Source: Pseudoalteromonas denitrificans DSM 6059 (GTDB lineage Bacteria; Pseudomonadota; Gammaproteobacteria; Enterobacterales; Alteromonadaceae). From it: a stretch of DNA of 64,000 nucleotides. The notes under the pieces were generated by a model, which was given only the letters and a program-made list of their open reading frames with translations, did not search any database and was not told the DNA's origin. Every line of letters starts with the position of its first letter. The first letter of the stretch is position 1. Made by a program: the position numbers and the translations under genes. The DNA lies in the NCBI RefSeq assembly GCF_900112265.1, contig NZ_FOLO01000001.1, forward strand, positions 8,027 through 72,026, read 5' to 3'. Positions 18,571-27,212 of this stretch are shown one piece after another.

Positions 18571-19641
18571 ATGAAATTTAACACATTGGCATCTGGCATT
18601 ATGTTAGGGCTATTGAGTTTAACCTCTGATGTTGCGTGTGCAGAGAATGTAACGGGTGAAAAGTTTTATGTAGGCGCATTTGGCGAGTACTATTGGGCTG
18701 ACTGGGACGACGTTGAATCATCAAATACGATTAATTTAGGTGAATCTTTAGGTGTTGGTTTTGAATTTGGTTATCGATTTACGGATGACTGGACCGCTAG
18801 GCTAGCATTTGCTGTGCATAATTTTAATATTGAAAATGAAGATGATCATAAACAAGTGGAGTATTACGGTGCTGCACTTTTATATCATTTTGATGATAAT
18901 CCACTTTATGTCATCGCAGGGTATAAATACATGGACGCTTACAGATCGTTTAATATGGCTAATTTAGGACTTGGGATGCGGCATTATTTAGCTGATGATT
19001 TAGCTGTTTCAGGTGAAATTAACTGGTATGAAGGAATAGATGAAACACATACAGATATTAGCTTAAAACTAGGTATTAATTACTTCTTTGGACAAAGCGA
19101 TGCATCTTATCAAGTTAAAGAAACAGCTGAGCCTGCCATTGTCTCTCAGGTATCTGCACCTACAAAACCTATGGATACAGACAAAGACGGTGTATATGAC
19201 TTAAATGATCAATGCGCTAATACACCAACGAACTATGCTGTTGATGTTAAAGGCTGTACATTAATGGAAGAGCGTGAAGTATCGGTTCGACTATTGGTTA
19301 ATTTTCCAAATGATAATTCAGATGTTAATTCACAATATTTAGCTGACATTAAAAAAGTCGCTGACTTTTTGAATAGTCACCAAAAAAGCAGTGTTAGATT
19401 AGAGGGGCATACTTCGGCACAAGGTGATGAAAACTATAATCAAAAACTCTCTGAACGTCGCGCTAAAGCCGTTGGAGAAGTTTTAACGTCTCAATATGAT
19501 ATTGCTTATGCGCGGGTCACAACGATTGGCTATGGTGAATCTCGTTTAATTAACCAGGCAGATAATGAAATCGCACATGCAAAAAATAGACGGGTTGTTG
19601 CTGATATAACAACAGTAGAGATGTTACCTGTAAAGCGCTAA
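18571..19641 (+). CDS. OmpA-family outer membrane protein
   Basis: Protein of 356 residues: signal peptide (1-24), an N-terminal eight-strand-type beta-barrel (about 28-180) rich in aromatic residues, a linker with a thrombospondin type 3-like calcium motif (DTDKDGVYDLNDQC, about 208-221), and a C-terminal OmpA peptidoglycan-binding domain (about 240-350) with the signature LEGHTSAQGDENYNQKLSERR. It should anchor the outer membrane to the cell wall. AAGGAT precedes ATG 18571. A strong hairpin terminator follows. It stands alone between an exporter and a small membrane-protein gene. Confidence 0.88.
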   Translation: MKFNTLASGIMLGLLSLTSDVACAENVTGEKFYVGAFGEYYWADWDDVESSNTINLGESLGVGFEFGYRFTDDWTARLAFAVHNFNIENEDDHKQVEYYGAALLYHFDDNPLYVIAGYKYMDAYRSFNMANLGLGMRHYLADDLAVSGEINWYEGIDETHTDISLKLGINYFFGQSDASYQVKETAEPAIVSQVSAPTKPMDTDKDGVYDLNDQCANTPTNYAVDVKGCTLMEEREVSVRLLVNFPNDNSDVNSQYLADIKKVADFLNSHQKSSVRLEGHTSAQGDENYNQKLSERRAKAVGEVLTSQYDIAYARVTTIGYGESRLINQADNEIAHAKNRRVVADITTVEMLPVKR

Positions 19642-19660
19642 TAAGATAGTAAAAAACAAC

Positions 19661-19692
19661 AAAAGCACATACTGGATAAGGTATGTGCTTTT
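19661..19692. terminator. Bidirectional intrinsic terminator
   Basis: AAAAGCACATAC (19661-19672) pairs exactly with GTATGTGCTTTT (19681-19692); a T-rich tract follows on the plus strand and an A-rich tract precedes it. It can serve both the ompA-like gene and the convergent small membrane-protein gene. Confidence 0.85.
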
Positions 19693-19722
19693 TGTTTAGG
19701 GAGAACTTTTAGTTTATTAAAC

Positions 19723-19914
19723 CTATTTTCGAAATAATAATGCAATGCCTGCAGCAATTGAGCCTATAACTGCCATTGCAATTAAACCGCTAAAAACTAA
19801 AGAGAGTGTGAAACCCGCAACAAGTACGCCTGCAACCAGCTTTAATTTATGTGCAATATTATTTGGGTTTCTATCTAAAGTGGTGCCATGTTCTGTTTGT
19901 GTGAATGTAGCCAT
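19723..19914 (-). CDS. Small membrane protein of unknown function
   Basis: A 63-residue protein with a hydrophilic start followed by two closely spaced hydrophobic segments (about 25-43 and 45-60) and a basic C-terminal end (FRK). A textbook ribosome binding site (TAGGAG, 7 bases before the ATG) supports it as a real gene, whereas the overlapping plus-strand reading frame lacks one. It faces the ompA-like gene and shares its terminator. I do not recognise the family; the composition would suit an inner-membrane peptide. Confidence 0.65.
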   Translation of the reverse strand: MATFTQTEHGTTLDRNPNNIAHKLKLVAGVLVAGFTLSLVFSGLIAMAVIGSIAAGIALLFRK

Positions 19915-20059
19915 AAATCAACTCCTATTTTAAACCATTACGTAATTCAACTGGGATGAACAATAGCTGATAACAGTTCATATAGGATTATTTTATGATG
20001 AGTGGCGAATTTAAGTGTCTAAAGGTTACACAGTGATTTAACGGTAAATTCAAAAGAAG

Positions 20060-20212
20060 TTGAACCACAGAGGTTTGAGCGGGAAATAGAAAAATTAAAA
20101 CCTAAAATTTACTTCTCTGTGCAACGCGAAGCGTCACGGTGCGCTCGTTGGTAATAAGTCTGCGGTGATTAAAAAGTTTAACCACCGAGGTTACTGAGGA
20201 GCACAGAGAGTA
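20060..20212. repeat. Degenerate CACAGAG-type intergenic element
   Basis: The stretch contains AACCACAGAGG near 20065, CTTCTCTGTG near 20113, AACCACCGAGG at about 20180 and GCACAGAGAG near 20201, plus a near-perfect hairpin CGGTGATTAAA/TTTAACCACCG (20163-20173 with 20177-20187). The 'accacagagg ... cacagag' wording is common in intergenic repeats of environmental bacteria. No gene lies between 19915 and 20223. Confidence 0.45.
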
Positions 20213-20223
20213 AATAAAACCAG

Positions 20224-22950
20224 TTATATTTTTCTTCGTTTTATAAAAGCCATTAACAGCAATGTTAACCAATAAAGCGTACCACCAGATGAATTAGACG
20301 AAGTGTGTGCTGGCATTTCAGGTACTACAACTGTCATAGTTACATTGGCGCTTGCGCTTGCGCCTCTTTGATCTGTTGCTGTTAATTGCAATTCAATTTC
20401 ACCAGAAATATCACCTACAATAATTGACATCAGGCTGTTTGTTGGATCGACAAACTCTATTGGGCTACCAGAAATTTGCTGCCATAAAAAAGTAACATCA
20501 TCACCTTCAGGATCGCTTACAAGAGTTGTTACACCGCTATATGTGCCTCTTGGCGCGATATCAAAGCCTTGGCTTAAGCTGATTTCTGGTGGTAAGTTAT
20601 TTTCATCATCAAGTAAGGTAATTGTTAATTGGTTTTTCTGTTCTTTTCCATCTTCATCTGTGGTTGAAATTAAGATATTTATGACTTCATCTTGTTCAGA
20701 AATATCATCATCAATTAAATTAATCGTTAATATTTTTTGAGCGGTTTCACCATTTTGCCACATTAATTGAGTGTGATTAACTGAAAAGTCTTGCGAATTT
20801 AAACTTGTATTTGATAAGTCAACATTGAGATCTAAACGGCCTCTACTGCCACCTAAGCGACTGATAGGTATTTCTATCGAACCTTGATTTTCAGCTATGC
20901 GAATTGCATTTTTTTCTAAAGATATGTTACCAACAGAAGCTATGCCTTGAAGGTTTATTGTTATATAACCATGTTCACCAATTGCACTTTGGCTTTGTGA
21001 ATTAAATAAACGAATAAAAAAGTTATTGTGGGGTTTTGTACCGTCGAATATTTTAGTGATATCTAAACTAATAAATTTAGTTTCATTATCTCCAGCTTGC
21101 CAATTTAATGTGCCTGTTTTATATGTGAAATCAGAGGTTTCATCAGCGCTACCATTGAGTGTTTCATACTCTATGCTGGTAGCTAAGTTTGTATCTCCGC
21201 TTCTATTTACAGGAATTTTAGCTAAACCGGTTTTATCAAAAACAAGTTCATGTGTTGTAAATGAAAGTCTGTCTTTGGCTTCTTTTTTACTATTGTCTTT
21301 AAGTATATAAAGGCCGCTGTTTATGTCGCTCAGTAAAATAATACCAGATGGTAAGAATGGGTAAACTCCCCAAGCACCGCTATAACTACTGTTATTGGAG
21401 CTTGGAAATGTATCAAAATAGCCTATTTCTTTTGGATCCGTTGGTTCGCTAATATCTAATATGGTTAAACCTCTTTCATAATTAGACATGTAATAACGAT
21501 TACCTCTGGCAAAACCGTTATGATCTATGGTTTGGTTATTTCCCTTCCAACTAGCGACTTGTATTGGTGAAGTTAAGTCTTGTAAGTCAAATACACGTAC
21601 TGTGGTATTGAGTTCACCTCTTGTTTCATCAAACTCATCATGTACAAAAACATATCTGTTATCTTCACTAAACCAGCCAGAATGTACGTATTTATTATCA
21701 TCACTTACTTCTGAATAACTAATGCTTGATAATAATTTGGCATTTTCACTGTTTGAAATATTCCATACACGCATCTCATTTTCATTAAAGTCCACAAGTA
21801 CAGTGCATTTTCCTGATGTTTCGCCGCAATCTCTTTGGGCTCGCGTATCTTTGATAAAAGCTGATGCAGCATCGTGGGTATAATCGGCGCGTGTTGCTTG
21901 TGTATTTTGAAAAGTTAGTGGAATGTTTTTTGGGTTTTCAAGTGAGTAACTTCTAAATGCGCCACCAGTTTTAGATCCGCCAACAATGATCACATTAGCG
22001 TCACTTTGTGGTAAAGGTAAATTTAATCCATAATCAATATTTGAAATATAGACATTATGAATAGACTGTTCTCGGGCTGTAACGTCATTTAATTGTGAAA
22101 TTGAATGGGGTAAGTTATTTAAATCGACAATAACAACACCGTCGCTAGATTCTGCTGTGACGTAGGCATAAGCCTGATAACTATTTTGTACTTTATCAAA
22201 GTATTGATATACCTTCACATCGCGCCAAGTTGTATTAACGCCATTTATAGTACCCACTTCTTTAGGTTGTGTTGGTTCGCTTAAATCAAAAACAGTCACA
22301 CCATCTGAGTGAGCCATTAGGGCGTATTCAATATGCGTATTTAAGTCTATATGACCCCAAATATCACTACCAGACGCGGGATTACCTGAAAAACTGTTTA
22401 ATGGAATATGGGCTAAGAGGTCGACATTTTTACATTCAAAACCAGCTGCAGTGCCATTTTGACAAGTTTCATTACTTTGCTTGTGTGAAAGCTGTTTTAC
22501 TTTGGCTAATTTAACTTTTAATTCAGAAGAGTTTAAGTTTGATTTGCCATCGTTGACAATTGTAAATCCAGCTTTGTATAAAGCATCATGCATAGTCGAG
22601 GGGGCATTACTAATAAAAGTGGGGTTATTTACAGGGCTTTGTACTTGGAAATGATCCATGCGATTAAAGCCTGCTTTGACTGGGACTAGCTGACTTTGAA
22701 GATAAAAAATATCTGATTCTGATTCAAGTTTATAATGTCCACTTGCCACTAATACTTTATCGCCTTTACTGGCTTGTTGTACTGCGTAGCTTATTGTTTT
22801 ACAAGCACGAAAAGGTTTATCACAATGTCCTTTATCTATCCCATTTTCAGCAACATACCGAGCTTTATCGTGTTCAATATGTGCGCTACTAAAAAAGCTT
22901 AGTGTAGATAAAATGATACTGATAGGTATAAATAAAGATCTCTGGTACAT
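20224..22950 (-). CDS. Choice-of-anchor B family protein with GlyGly-CTERM tail
   Basis: Exported protein of 908 residues. It has a signal peptide (1-23), a short N-terminal segment with Cys (GHCDKPFRACKTISYAV), then LVIVD-type beta-propeller repeats (about 195-560) with the theme VTVFDLSEPTQPKEVG, two Calx-beta-like regions (about 575-785) and an Ig/PKD-like domain before the C-terminus. The end, GGTLYWLTLLLMAFIKRRKI, is a GlyGly-CTERM sorting signal: Gly pair, membrane helix, basic tail. Such tails are cleaved by rhombosortase and the protein goes to the cell surface, often after type II secretion; no rhombosortase is in this window. It is divergent from the MbnP/MbnH pair with only 66 bases between the starts, which suggests shared control. 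Confidence 0.85.
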   Translation of the reverse strand: MYQRSLFIPISIILSTLSFFSSAHIEHDKARYVAENGIDKGHCDKPFRACKTISYAVQQASKGDKVLVASGHYKLESESDIFYLQSQLVPVKAGFNRMDHFQVQSPVNNPTFISNAPSTMHDALYKAGFTIVNDGKSNLNSSELKVKLAKVKQLSHKQSNETCQNGTAAGFECKNVDLLAHIPLNSFSGNPASGSDIWGHIDLNTHIEYALMAHSDGVTVFDLSEPTQPKEVGTINGVNTTWRDVKVYQYFDKVQNSYQAYAYVTAESSDGVVIVDLNNLPHSISQLNDVTAREQSIHNVYISNIDYGLNLPLPQSDANVIIVGGSKTGGAFRSYSLENPKNIPLTFQNTQATRADYTHDAASAFIKDTRAQRDCGETSGKCTVLVDFNENEMRVWNISNSENAKLLSSISYSEVSDDNKYVHSGWFSEDNRYVFVHDEFDETRGELNTTVRVFDLQDLTSPIQVASWKGNNQTIDHNGFARGNRYYMSNYERGLTILDISEPTDPKEIGYFDTFPSSNNSSYSGAWGVYPFLPSGIILLSDINSGLYILKDNSKKEAKDRLSFTTHELVFDKTGLAKIPVNRSGDTNLATSIEYETLNGSADETSDFTYKTGTLNWQAGDNETKFISLDITKIFDGTKPHNNFFIRLFNSQSQSAIGEHGYITINLQGIASVGNISLEKNAIRIAENQGSIEIPISRLGGSRGRLDLNVDLSNTSLNSQDFSVNHTQLMWQNGETAQKILTINLIDDDISEQDEVINILISTTDEDGKEQKNQLTITLLDDENNLPPEISLSQGFDIAPRGTYSGVTTLVSDPEGDDVTFLWQQISGSPIEFVDPTNSLMSIIVGDISGEIELQLTATDQRGASASANVTMTVVVPEMPAHTSSNSSGGTLYWLTLLLMAFIKRRKI

Positions 22951-23016
22951 GTTTTGCCCTTATGGTTTAATCCCTTTGTCGTTGATTTTTGCACAAAAAT
23001 AATTAAATAGGTATAT

Positions 23017-23781
23017 ATGAAACGTTTTTTAATCACTGCTTTTATTTTGGCCATCTTTTTTATTATAGGCTGTCAGAGTGAACCCAATACCAAATTGACT
23101 TTCATTCCTGTTATAAATGGTAAAAAAATTACTTGTACTCATGACTTTAAATTTAATGAGCAATTATGGCGATTAAATTCTTTTCAGTTTTATTTATCTA
23201 AAATAAAATTTAATGGTATTAACCAGACCGTTACTTATGATCAGTCTAAGACTGATGTTAGTCATCAAGTGGCTTTGTTAGGCACAGCTTGTAGAGGAGG
23301 GAAAAACTGGCAGTTAATACTTGATAATACAATTAATAAATTAGCCGAATTAGAATTTGAATTAGCTGTGCCATTTGAATTAAATCATAGTAATCCATTA
23401 TCGTCTAAGGCCCCATTAAATCAGGCTGATATGTTTTGGACCTGGCAGTTAGGGCATAAGTTTTTTCGTTTAGACATGGTTAATCAAACACACGTTGATA
23501 AAAACTGGTCATTTCACTTAGGCTCAACAGGTTGTGACTCTGCATCTGTAATGCGCGCACCTAAAGTACCTTGTAAAAACCCAAATAGAGTTAAATTTAC
23601 CATTAAGCAATTTGATTATCGTAAACCCATTTATATTCATTTAGATCGCTTATTTTTCAATTTAACATTAAATCAAAAACATACTTGCATGGGAGATGCG
23701 AATAAAGAATCTTGCAATCTTTTATATGAAAATTTAAATAAAGGAGATTTATTTTCTCAGGAAGTGAGAGAGGTAAAATGA
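23017..23781 (+). CDS. MbnP-family four-Cys lipoprotein (metallo-mystery pair protein)
   Basis: Lipoprotein of 254 residues; lipobox IIGC puts the lipid on Cys19. The family signature is visible in MFWTWQLGHKFFRLDM (about 139-154), the HLGSTGC turn and spaced cysteines (Cys40, 92, 173, 186, 224, 233). In the family, MbnP binds copper after its partner MbnH oxidises a tryptophan to kynurenine; candidate tryptophans here are W51, W98, W141, W143 and W164. The next gene overlaps by 4 bases and encodes the MbnH-like partner, which strongly supports the call. No methanobactin precursor or biosynthesis gene was seen nearby, so a role in copper handling without methanobactin is likely. Confidence 0.85.
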   Translation: MKRFLITAFILAIFFIIGCQSEPNTKLTFIPVINGKKITCTHDFKFNEQLWRLNSFQFYLSKIKFNGINQTVTYDQSKTDVSHQVALLGTACRGGKNWQLILDNTINKLAELEFELAVPFELNHSNPLSSKAPLNQADMFWTWQLGHKFFRLDMVNQTHVDKNWSFHLGSTGCDSASVMRAPKVPCKNPNRVKFTIKQFDYRKPIYIHLDRLFFNLTLNQKHTCMGDANKESCNLLYENLNKGDLFSQEVREVK

Positions 23782-24893
23782 AGTTATTGTTTATCTCTAT
23801 TTTAATGTTCTTTCTTGTTGCGTGTGGCCAAAATAAAGAGCATGAAACTTATCAGTGGCAAATACCAAAAGATTATCCTAAACCTCAGGTACCACGGGAT
23901 AACCCGATGACAAAAGCCAAGGTTAAGTTGGGCAGGTTTTTATTTTATGATAAAAACTTATCCGCTAATCAAACGCAAAGCTGTGCAAGTTGTCATCATC
24001 AGAAAAATGCTTTTTCAGAGAATCGTGCTGTTTCAATTGGCTCTACTGGGCAAAGTCATAGGCGTAATGCACTGGCTTTAGTTAACATTGCTTATAATAA
24101 AACGCTTACTTGGGCACACCCGAGTTTAGATTCTATAGAACGCCAGGTTTTGTTACCTATGTTTGGAGAAACGCCCGTTGAAATGGGGATAACAGGGAAT
24201 GAAAATGAAGTTTTATCTCGATTTAAATCTGTTCAATATCAAAACTTGTTCAAGAATGCTTTTGATGATGAAAGTGTTAATTTTGACAAAATAAATAAAG
24301 CATTATCAAGCTTTGTAAGAAGATTAACTTCATTTAATAGCCCATTTGATAGATATGCCTATGCTATGGATGATAATGCTTTGAGTGTCAGTCAAATAAG
24401 AGGTATGGATTTGTTTTTTTCAGAGAGGTTAGAGTGCCATCATTGTCACGGTGGGTTTAATTTCACGCAATCCACAGCGCATGAAAAACAGTTACTAGAC
24501 AGACGTCCATTTCACAATACAGGTTTATATGATATTGATGGCAAAGGGAGTTATCCTGATACAGATATGGGGTTGAATGAAATTACTTTAAATAAAAGAG
24601 ATATGGGGGCATTTCGAGCGCCGACTTTACGTAATATTGCTTTAACTGCACCTTATATGCATGACGGTAGCATACACACTTTGGCTGAAGTGATAGATCA
24701 TTATGCTGCAGGTGGTAAAGCAATTAAGTCGGTAAATAAGAGAAATAAAAACAGCAAAAACCAATTTAGAAGTCCATTTGTAAAAGGCTTTGAAATAAAT
24801 GAACGAGAAAAAAAAGATTTAATTAACTTTTTAAATGCACTTACTGATACATCTTTTATATCAGATCCTGAGTTAAGTAACCCTTTTAACTAA
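23778..24893 (+). CDS. MbnH-type di-heme cytochrome c peroxidase-like lipoprotein
   Basis: Protein of 371 residues with lipobox LVAC (Cys16) and two c-type heme sites, CASCH (69-73) and CHHCH (220-224). The rest follows the bacterial di-heme peroxidase fold, including TLRNIALTAPYMHDGS and a C-terminal helix. MbnH enzymes use a bis-Fe(IV) state to convert a tryptophan of MbnP into kynurenine. The ATG overlaps the stop of the MbnP gene, so both are co-translated. Standard di-heme peroxidase (MauG/CcpA type) is the alternative reading, but adjacency to the MbnP-like gene favours MbnH. It should be in the periplasm, attached to a membrane by lipid. Confidence 0.85.
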   Translation: MKLLFISILMFFLVACGQNKEHETYQWQIPKDYPKPQVPRDNPMTKAKVKLGRFLFYDKNLSANQTQSCASCHHQKNAFSENRAVSIGSTGQSHRRNALALVNIAYNKTLTWAHPSLDSIERQVLLPMFGETPVEMGITGNENEVLSRFKSVQYQNLFKNAFDDESVNFDKINKALSSFVRRLTSFNSPFDRYAYAMDDNALSVSQIRGMDLFFSERLECHHCHGGFNFTQSTAHEKQLLDRRPFHNTGLYDIDGKGSYPDTDMGLNEITLNKRDMGAFRAPTLRNIALTAPYMHDGSIHTLAEVIDHYAAGGKAIKSVNKRNKNSKNQFRSPFVKGFEINEREKKDLINFLNALTDTSFISDPELSNPFN

Positions 24894-24993
24894 CAATCAT
24901 TTCTAAAAATCTATTTATTAAAAATACTGAATTTGCATTTATAAATTAAGCGGGTATATTGTATGCAAAATGTTTTAATAGATAGATTCTGCG

Positions 24994-26040
24994 ATGCAAT
25001 ACAATTCTTTTGCTAATTGGAAAGCGCCTGAAAATTGGCATCATATTTTGACATTAGAAATGCATACAGGTGGAGAACCGTTAAGAATAATTACAGCGGG
25101 TTTTCCGGAACTCTGTGGCAAAACGATTTTAGAAAAACGTCAGTATTGTTTGAAAAACTATGACAGCCTTCGCAAAGCAATTATTTTTGAACCTCGTGGT
25201 CATGCTGATATGTATGCGGCTTTGATCACTGAGCCTGAGCGTGAAACAAGTCATTTTGGGGTATTATTTTTACATAATGAAGGTTATAGCACTATGTGTG
25301 GTCATGCCATCATTGCATTATCTAAGGCAGCGGTTGAAGCCGGCATTTTCGATGTTATTGAAGGTGAAAACGAGCTACGAATTGATAGCCCCGCAGGGCT
25401 AATAACATCTTATATTCAAGTAAAGAATAATGAAGTTGTTAATATCCGTTTTAATAATGTGCCTTCATTTTTAGCATTAATACAACAGCAGGTAGTTGTA
25501 GCAGATTTAGGTGAAATCACCTTTGATTTAGCCTATGGTGGTGCTTTTTATGCGTATGTTGATGCAGACGCCTTAGGTTTAGACTTAAGTGATAGTAATA
25601 GTATTGCCATTATAAATATGGGTAAACGTATTAAAGCAGCAGTGCAAAGTCAGTTTGATATGGCGCATCCGTTTGAGACTGATTTAAGTTTTTTATACGG
25701 AGTTATTTTTATTTCACATCAACAGACTCTCTCTGCTGATGCGCATAGTCGAAATGTATGTATATTTGCCGAAGGTGAGTTAGATAGAAGCCCTACAGGA
25801 ACAGGTGTCAGTGGTAGAGTTGCGATCCATCATGCAAAAGGTGAGCTTGTTACTAATGAAGAGGTTAAAATTGAAAGTATTTTAGGTTCGTATTTTAAAG
25901 TTAAAGTGGTTGAGACAACCAAATTTGGTCCATATAAGGCGGTGATCCCTCAAGTGAGTGGTATGGCCTATATTACGGGAAAATCAGAGTTTTATATTGA
26001 TCCTGAAGATCCTCTAAAAGAAGGTTTTATTTTTCGATGA
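24994..26040 (+). CDS. Trans-3-hydroxy-L-proline dehydratase (proline racemase family)
   Basis: Cytosolic enzyme of 348 residues of the proline racemase superfamily. The first catalytic position is Cys102 in MCGHA; the second is Thr268 in DRSPTGTG, where racemases and 4-hydroxyproline epimerases have Cys. The Cys/Thr pair is the hallmark of trans-3-hydroxy-L-proline dehydratase (EC 4.2.1.77), which gives delta-1-pyrroline-2-carboxylate. Two genes downstream lies an ornithine cyclodeaminase-type reductase able to turn that product into L-proline, and a Xaa-Pro peptidase starts within its stop codon (ATGA). This context supports the dehydratase call over a racemase. Confidence 0.85.
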   Translation: MQYNSFANWKAPENWHHILTLEMHTGGEPLRIITAGFPELCGKTILEKRQYCLKNYDSLRKAIIFEPRGHADMYAALITEPERETSHFGVLFLHNEGYSTMCGHAIIALSKAAVEAGIFDVIEGENELRIDSPAGLITSYIQVKNNEVVNIRFNNVPSFLALIQQQVVVADLGEITFDLAYGGAFYAYVDADALGLDLSDSNSIAIINMGKRIKAAVQSQFDMAHPFETDLSFLYGVIFISHQQTLSADAHSRNVCIFAEGELDRSPTGTGVSGRVAIHHAKGELVTNEEVKIESILGSYFKVKVVETTKFGPYKAVIPQVSGMAYITGKSEFYIDPEDPLKEGFIFR

Positions 26041-27116
26041 AAGTAATTTATCAACAACGACAGAGTCAATGTCGAACTCAATTAATCGAGCAAAAATTAG
26101 ATGCTTTATTAGTGTTAGGGTTTGAAAATTTACGTTATTTAAGTGGGTTTAGTGGTCATGCGGCATATGGGATCATCACACAAGATCATAACTTTTTGAT
26201 TACAGACTACAGATATGCTGAACAAGCGATGAATGAATGTAGTGACTTTGAAGTGATCACGCGAGATCGCGAAAAAGAGTCTTTAGGATCTTGTATAAAG
26301 CGACATTTAAAGCATGTGACAAGGTTAGGTTTTGATGCTGCATTTATCAATGTATCTATGTGGCAAGCGATATGTGAAGCGTTAGATAATGTTGAAACCC
26401 AAGCTATAACTGGCTTGATTGAACGTCAGCGTATGGTAAAAGATCATTGGGAAATTAAACAAACTAAATTAGCTGCAGCGATTTCTGATCAGGCTCTAAA
26501 TGAACTTATGCCTTATTTTGTTGAAGGTGCAACAGAAAGAGACTTAGCCTTAGAGCTTGAATATCGCATGCAAAAATTAGGCTCTGAGGGACTCGCCTTT
26601 GACACTATCATGTTATTTGCACAGCGCAGTTCATTGCCTCATGGTATTCCTGGAGAGCAAAAGCTTAAAAATGGCGATTTTATTACTTTAGATTTTGGTG
26701 CTGTTATTAACGGTTACCGATCAGACATGACACGTAGTTACATTTTAGCTGAAGCCTCGAGCAAACAAAGAGAAATTTATAATACAGTTGTACAGGCACA
26801 GCAAGCCGCAATAGAGATATTAAAACCAGGTTTACCAGCGGTTGAAGCTTATAAAGCAGCCCGAGAAGTATTAAATGCTTCTAAATATGGTAAATGGGCA
26901 GGAGATGGTTTAGGTCATGGAGTCGGGCTATTTTTACATGAAGCACCCATTATAGGCCCTAATTGTGATTATGTTTTAGAGCCTGGCAATATTATTACCA
27001 TAGAGCCTGGTATTTATATTCCTGACTTTGGTGGTGTGAGATTAGAAGATGACATATTGATTACTCAAGATGACTATCAAGTTCTAACTCATGCACCTAA
27101 GCCTTTTATTATTTGA
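26037..27116 (+). CDS. Xaa-Pro aminopeptidase / dipeptidase (M24B)
   Basis: Peptidase of 359 residues with an N-terminal creatinase-like domain (about 1-125) and a C-terminal pita-bread domain. All five metal ligands are visible: Asp219, Asp230, His294, Glu323 and Glu337. It should split N-terminal residues from peptides with proline (or hydroxyproline) in the second position. The start overlaps the dehydratase stop (ATGA), so the two are translationally coupled. It would release the hydroxyproline-containing substrate used by its neighbours. Whether it is an aminopeptidase P or a prolidase cannot be settled from the sequence. Confidence 0.87.
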   Translation: MKVIYQQRQSQCRTQLIEQKLDALLVLGFENLRYLSGFSGHAAYGIITQDHNFLITDYRYAEQAMNECSDFEVITRDREKESLGSCIKRHLKHVTRLGFDAAFINVSMWQAICEALDNVETQAITGLIERQRMVKDHWEIKQTKLAAAISDQALNELMPYFVEGATERDLALELEYRMQKLGSEGLAFDTIMLFAQRSSLPHGIPGEQKLKNGDFITLDFGAVINGYRSDMTRSYILAEASSKQREIYNTVVQAQQAAIEILKPGLPAVEAYKAAREVLNASKYGKWAGDGLGHGVGLFLHEAPIIGPNCDYVLEPGNIITIEPGIYIPDFGGVRLEDDILITQDDYQVLTHAPKPFII

Positions 27117-27212
27117 TTTTATTAAATAAAAAAGTGGGACTGAAATTCTGCCTACGTTTAGTGACTATGGGCTATCCATGAAAAAATAATACCGTATATA
27201 AATAGGTAAAAA

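Noticed and set aside
19745..19933. Plus-strand 62-residue frame over the small membrane protein
   Set aside because: It lacks a ribosome binding site, while the opposite strand has TAGGAG and a coherent two-helix protein.
22951..25000. A methanobactin precursor or biosynthesis gene next to the MbnP/MbnH pair
   Set aside because: No short Cys-bearing leader peptide with a ribosome site and no MbnB/MbnC-like protein is present.
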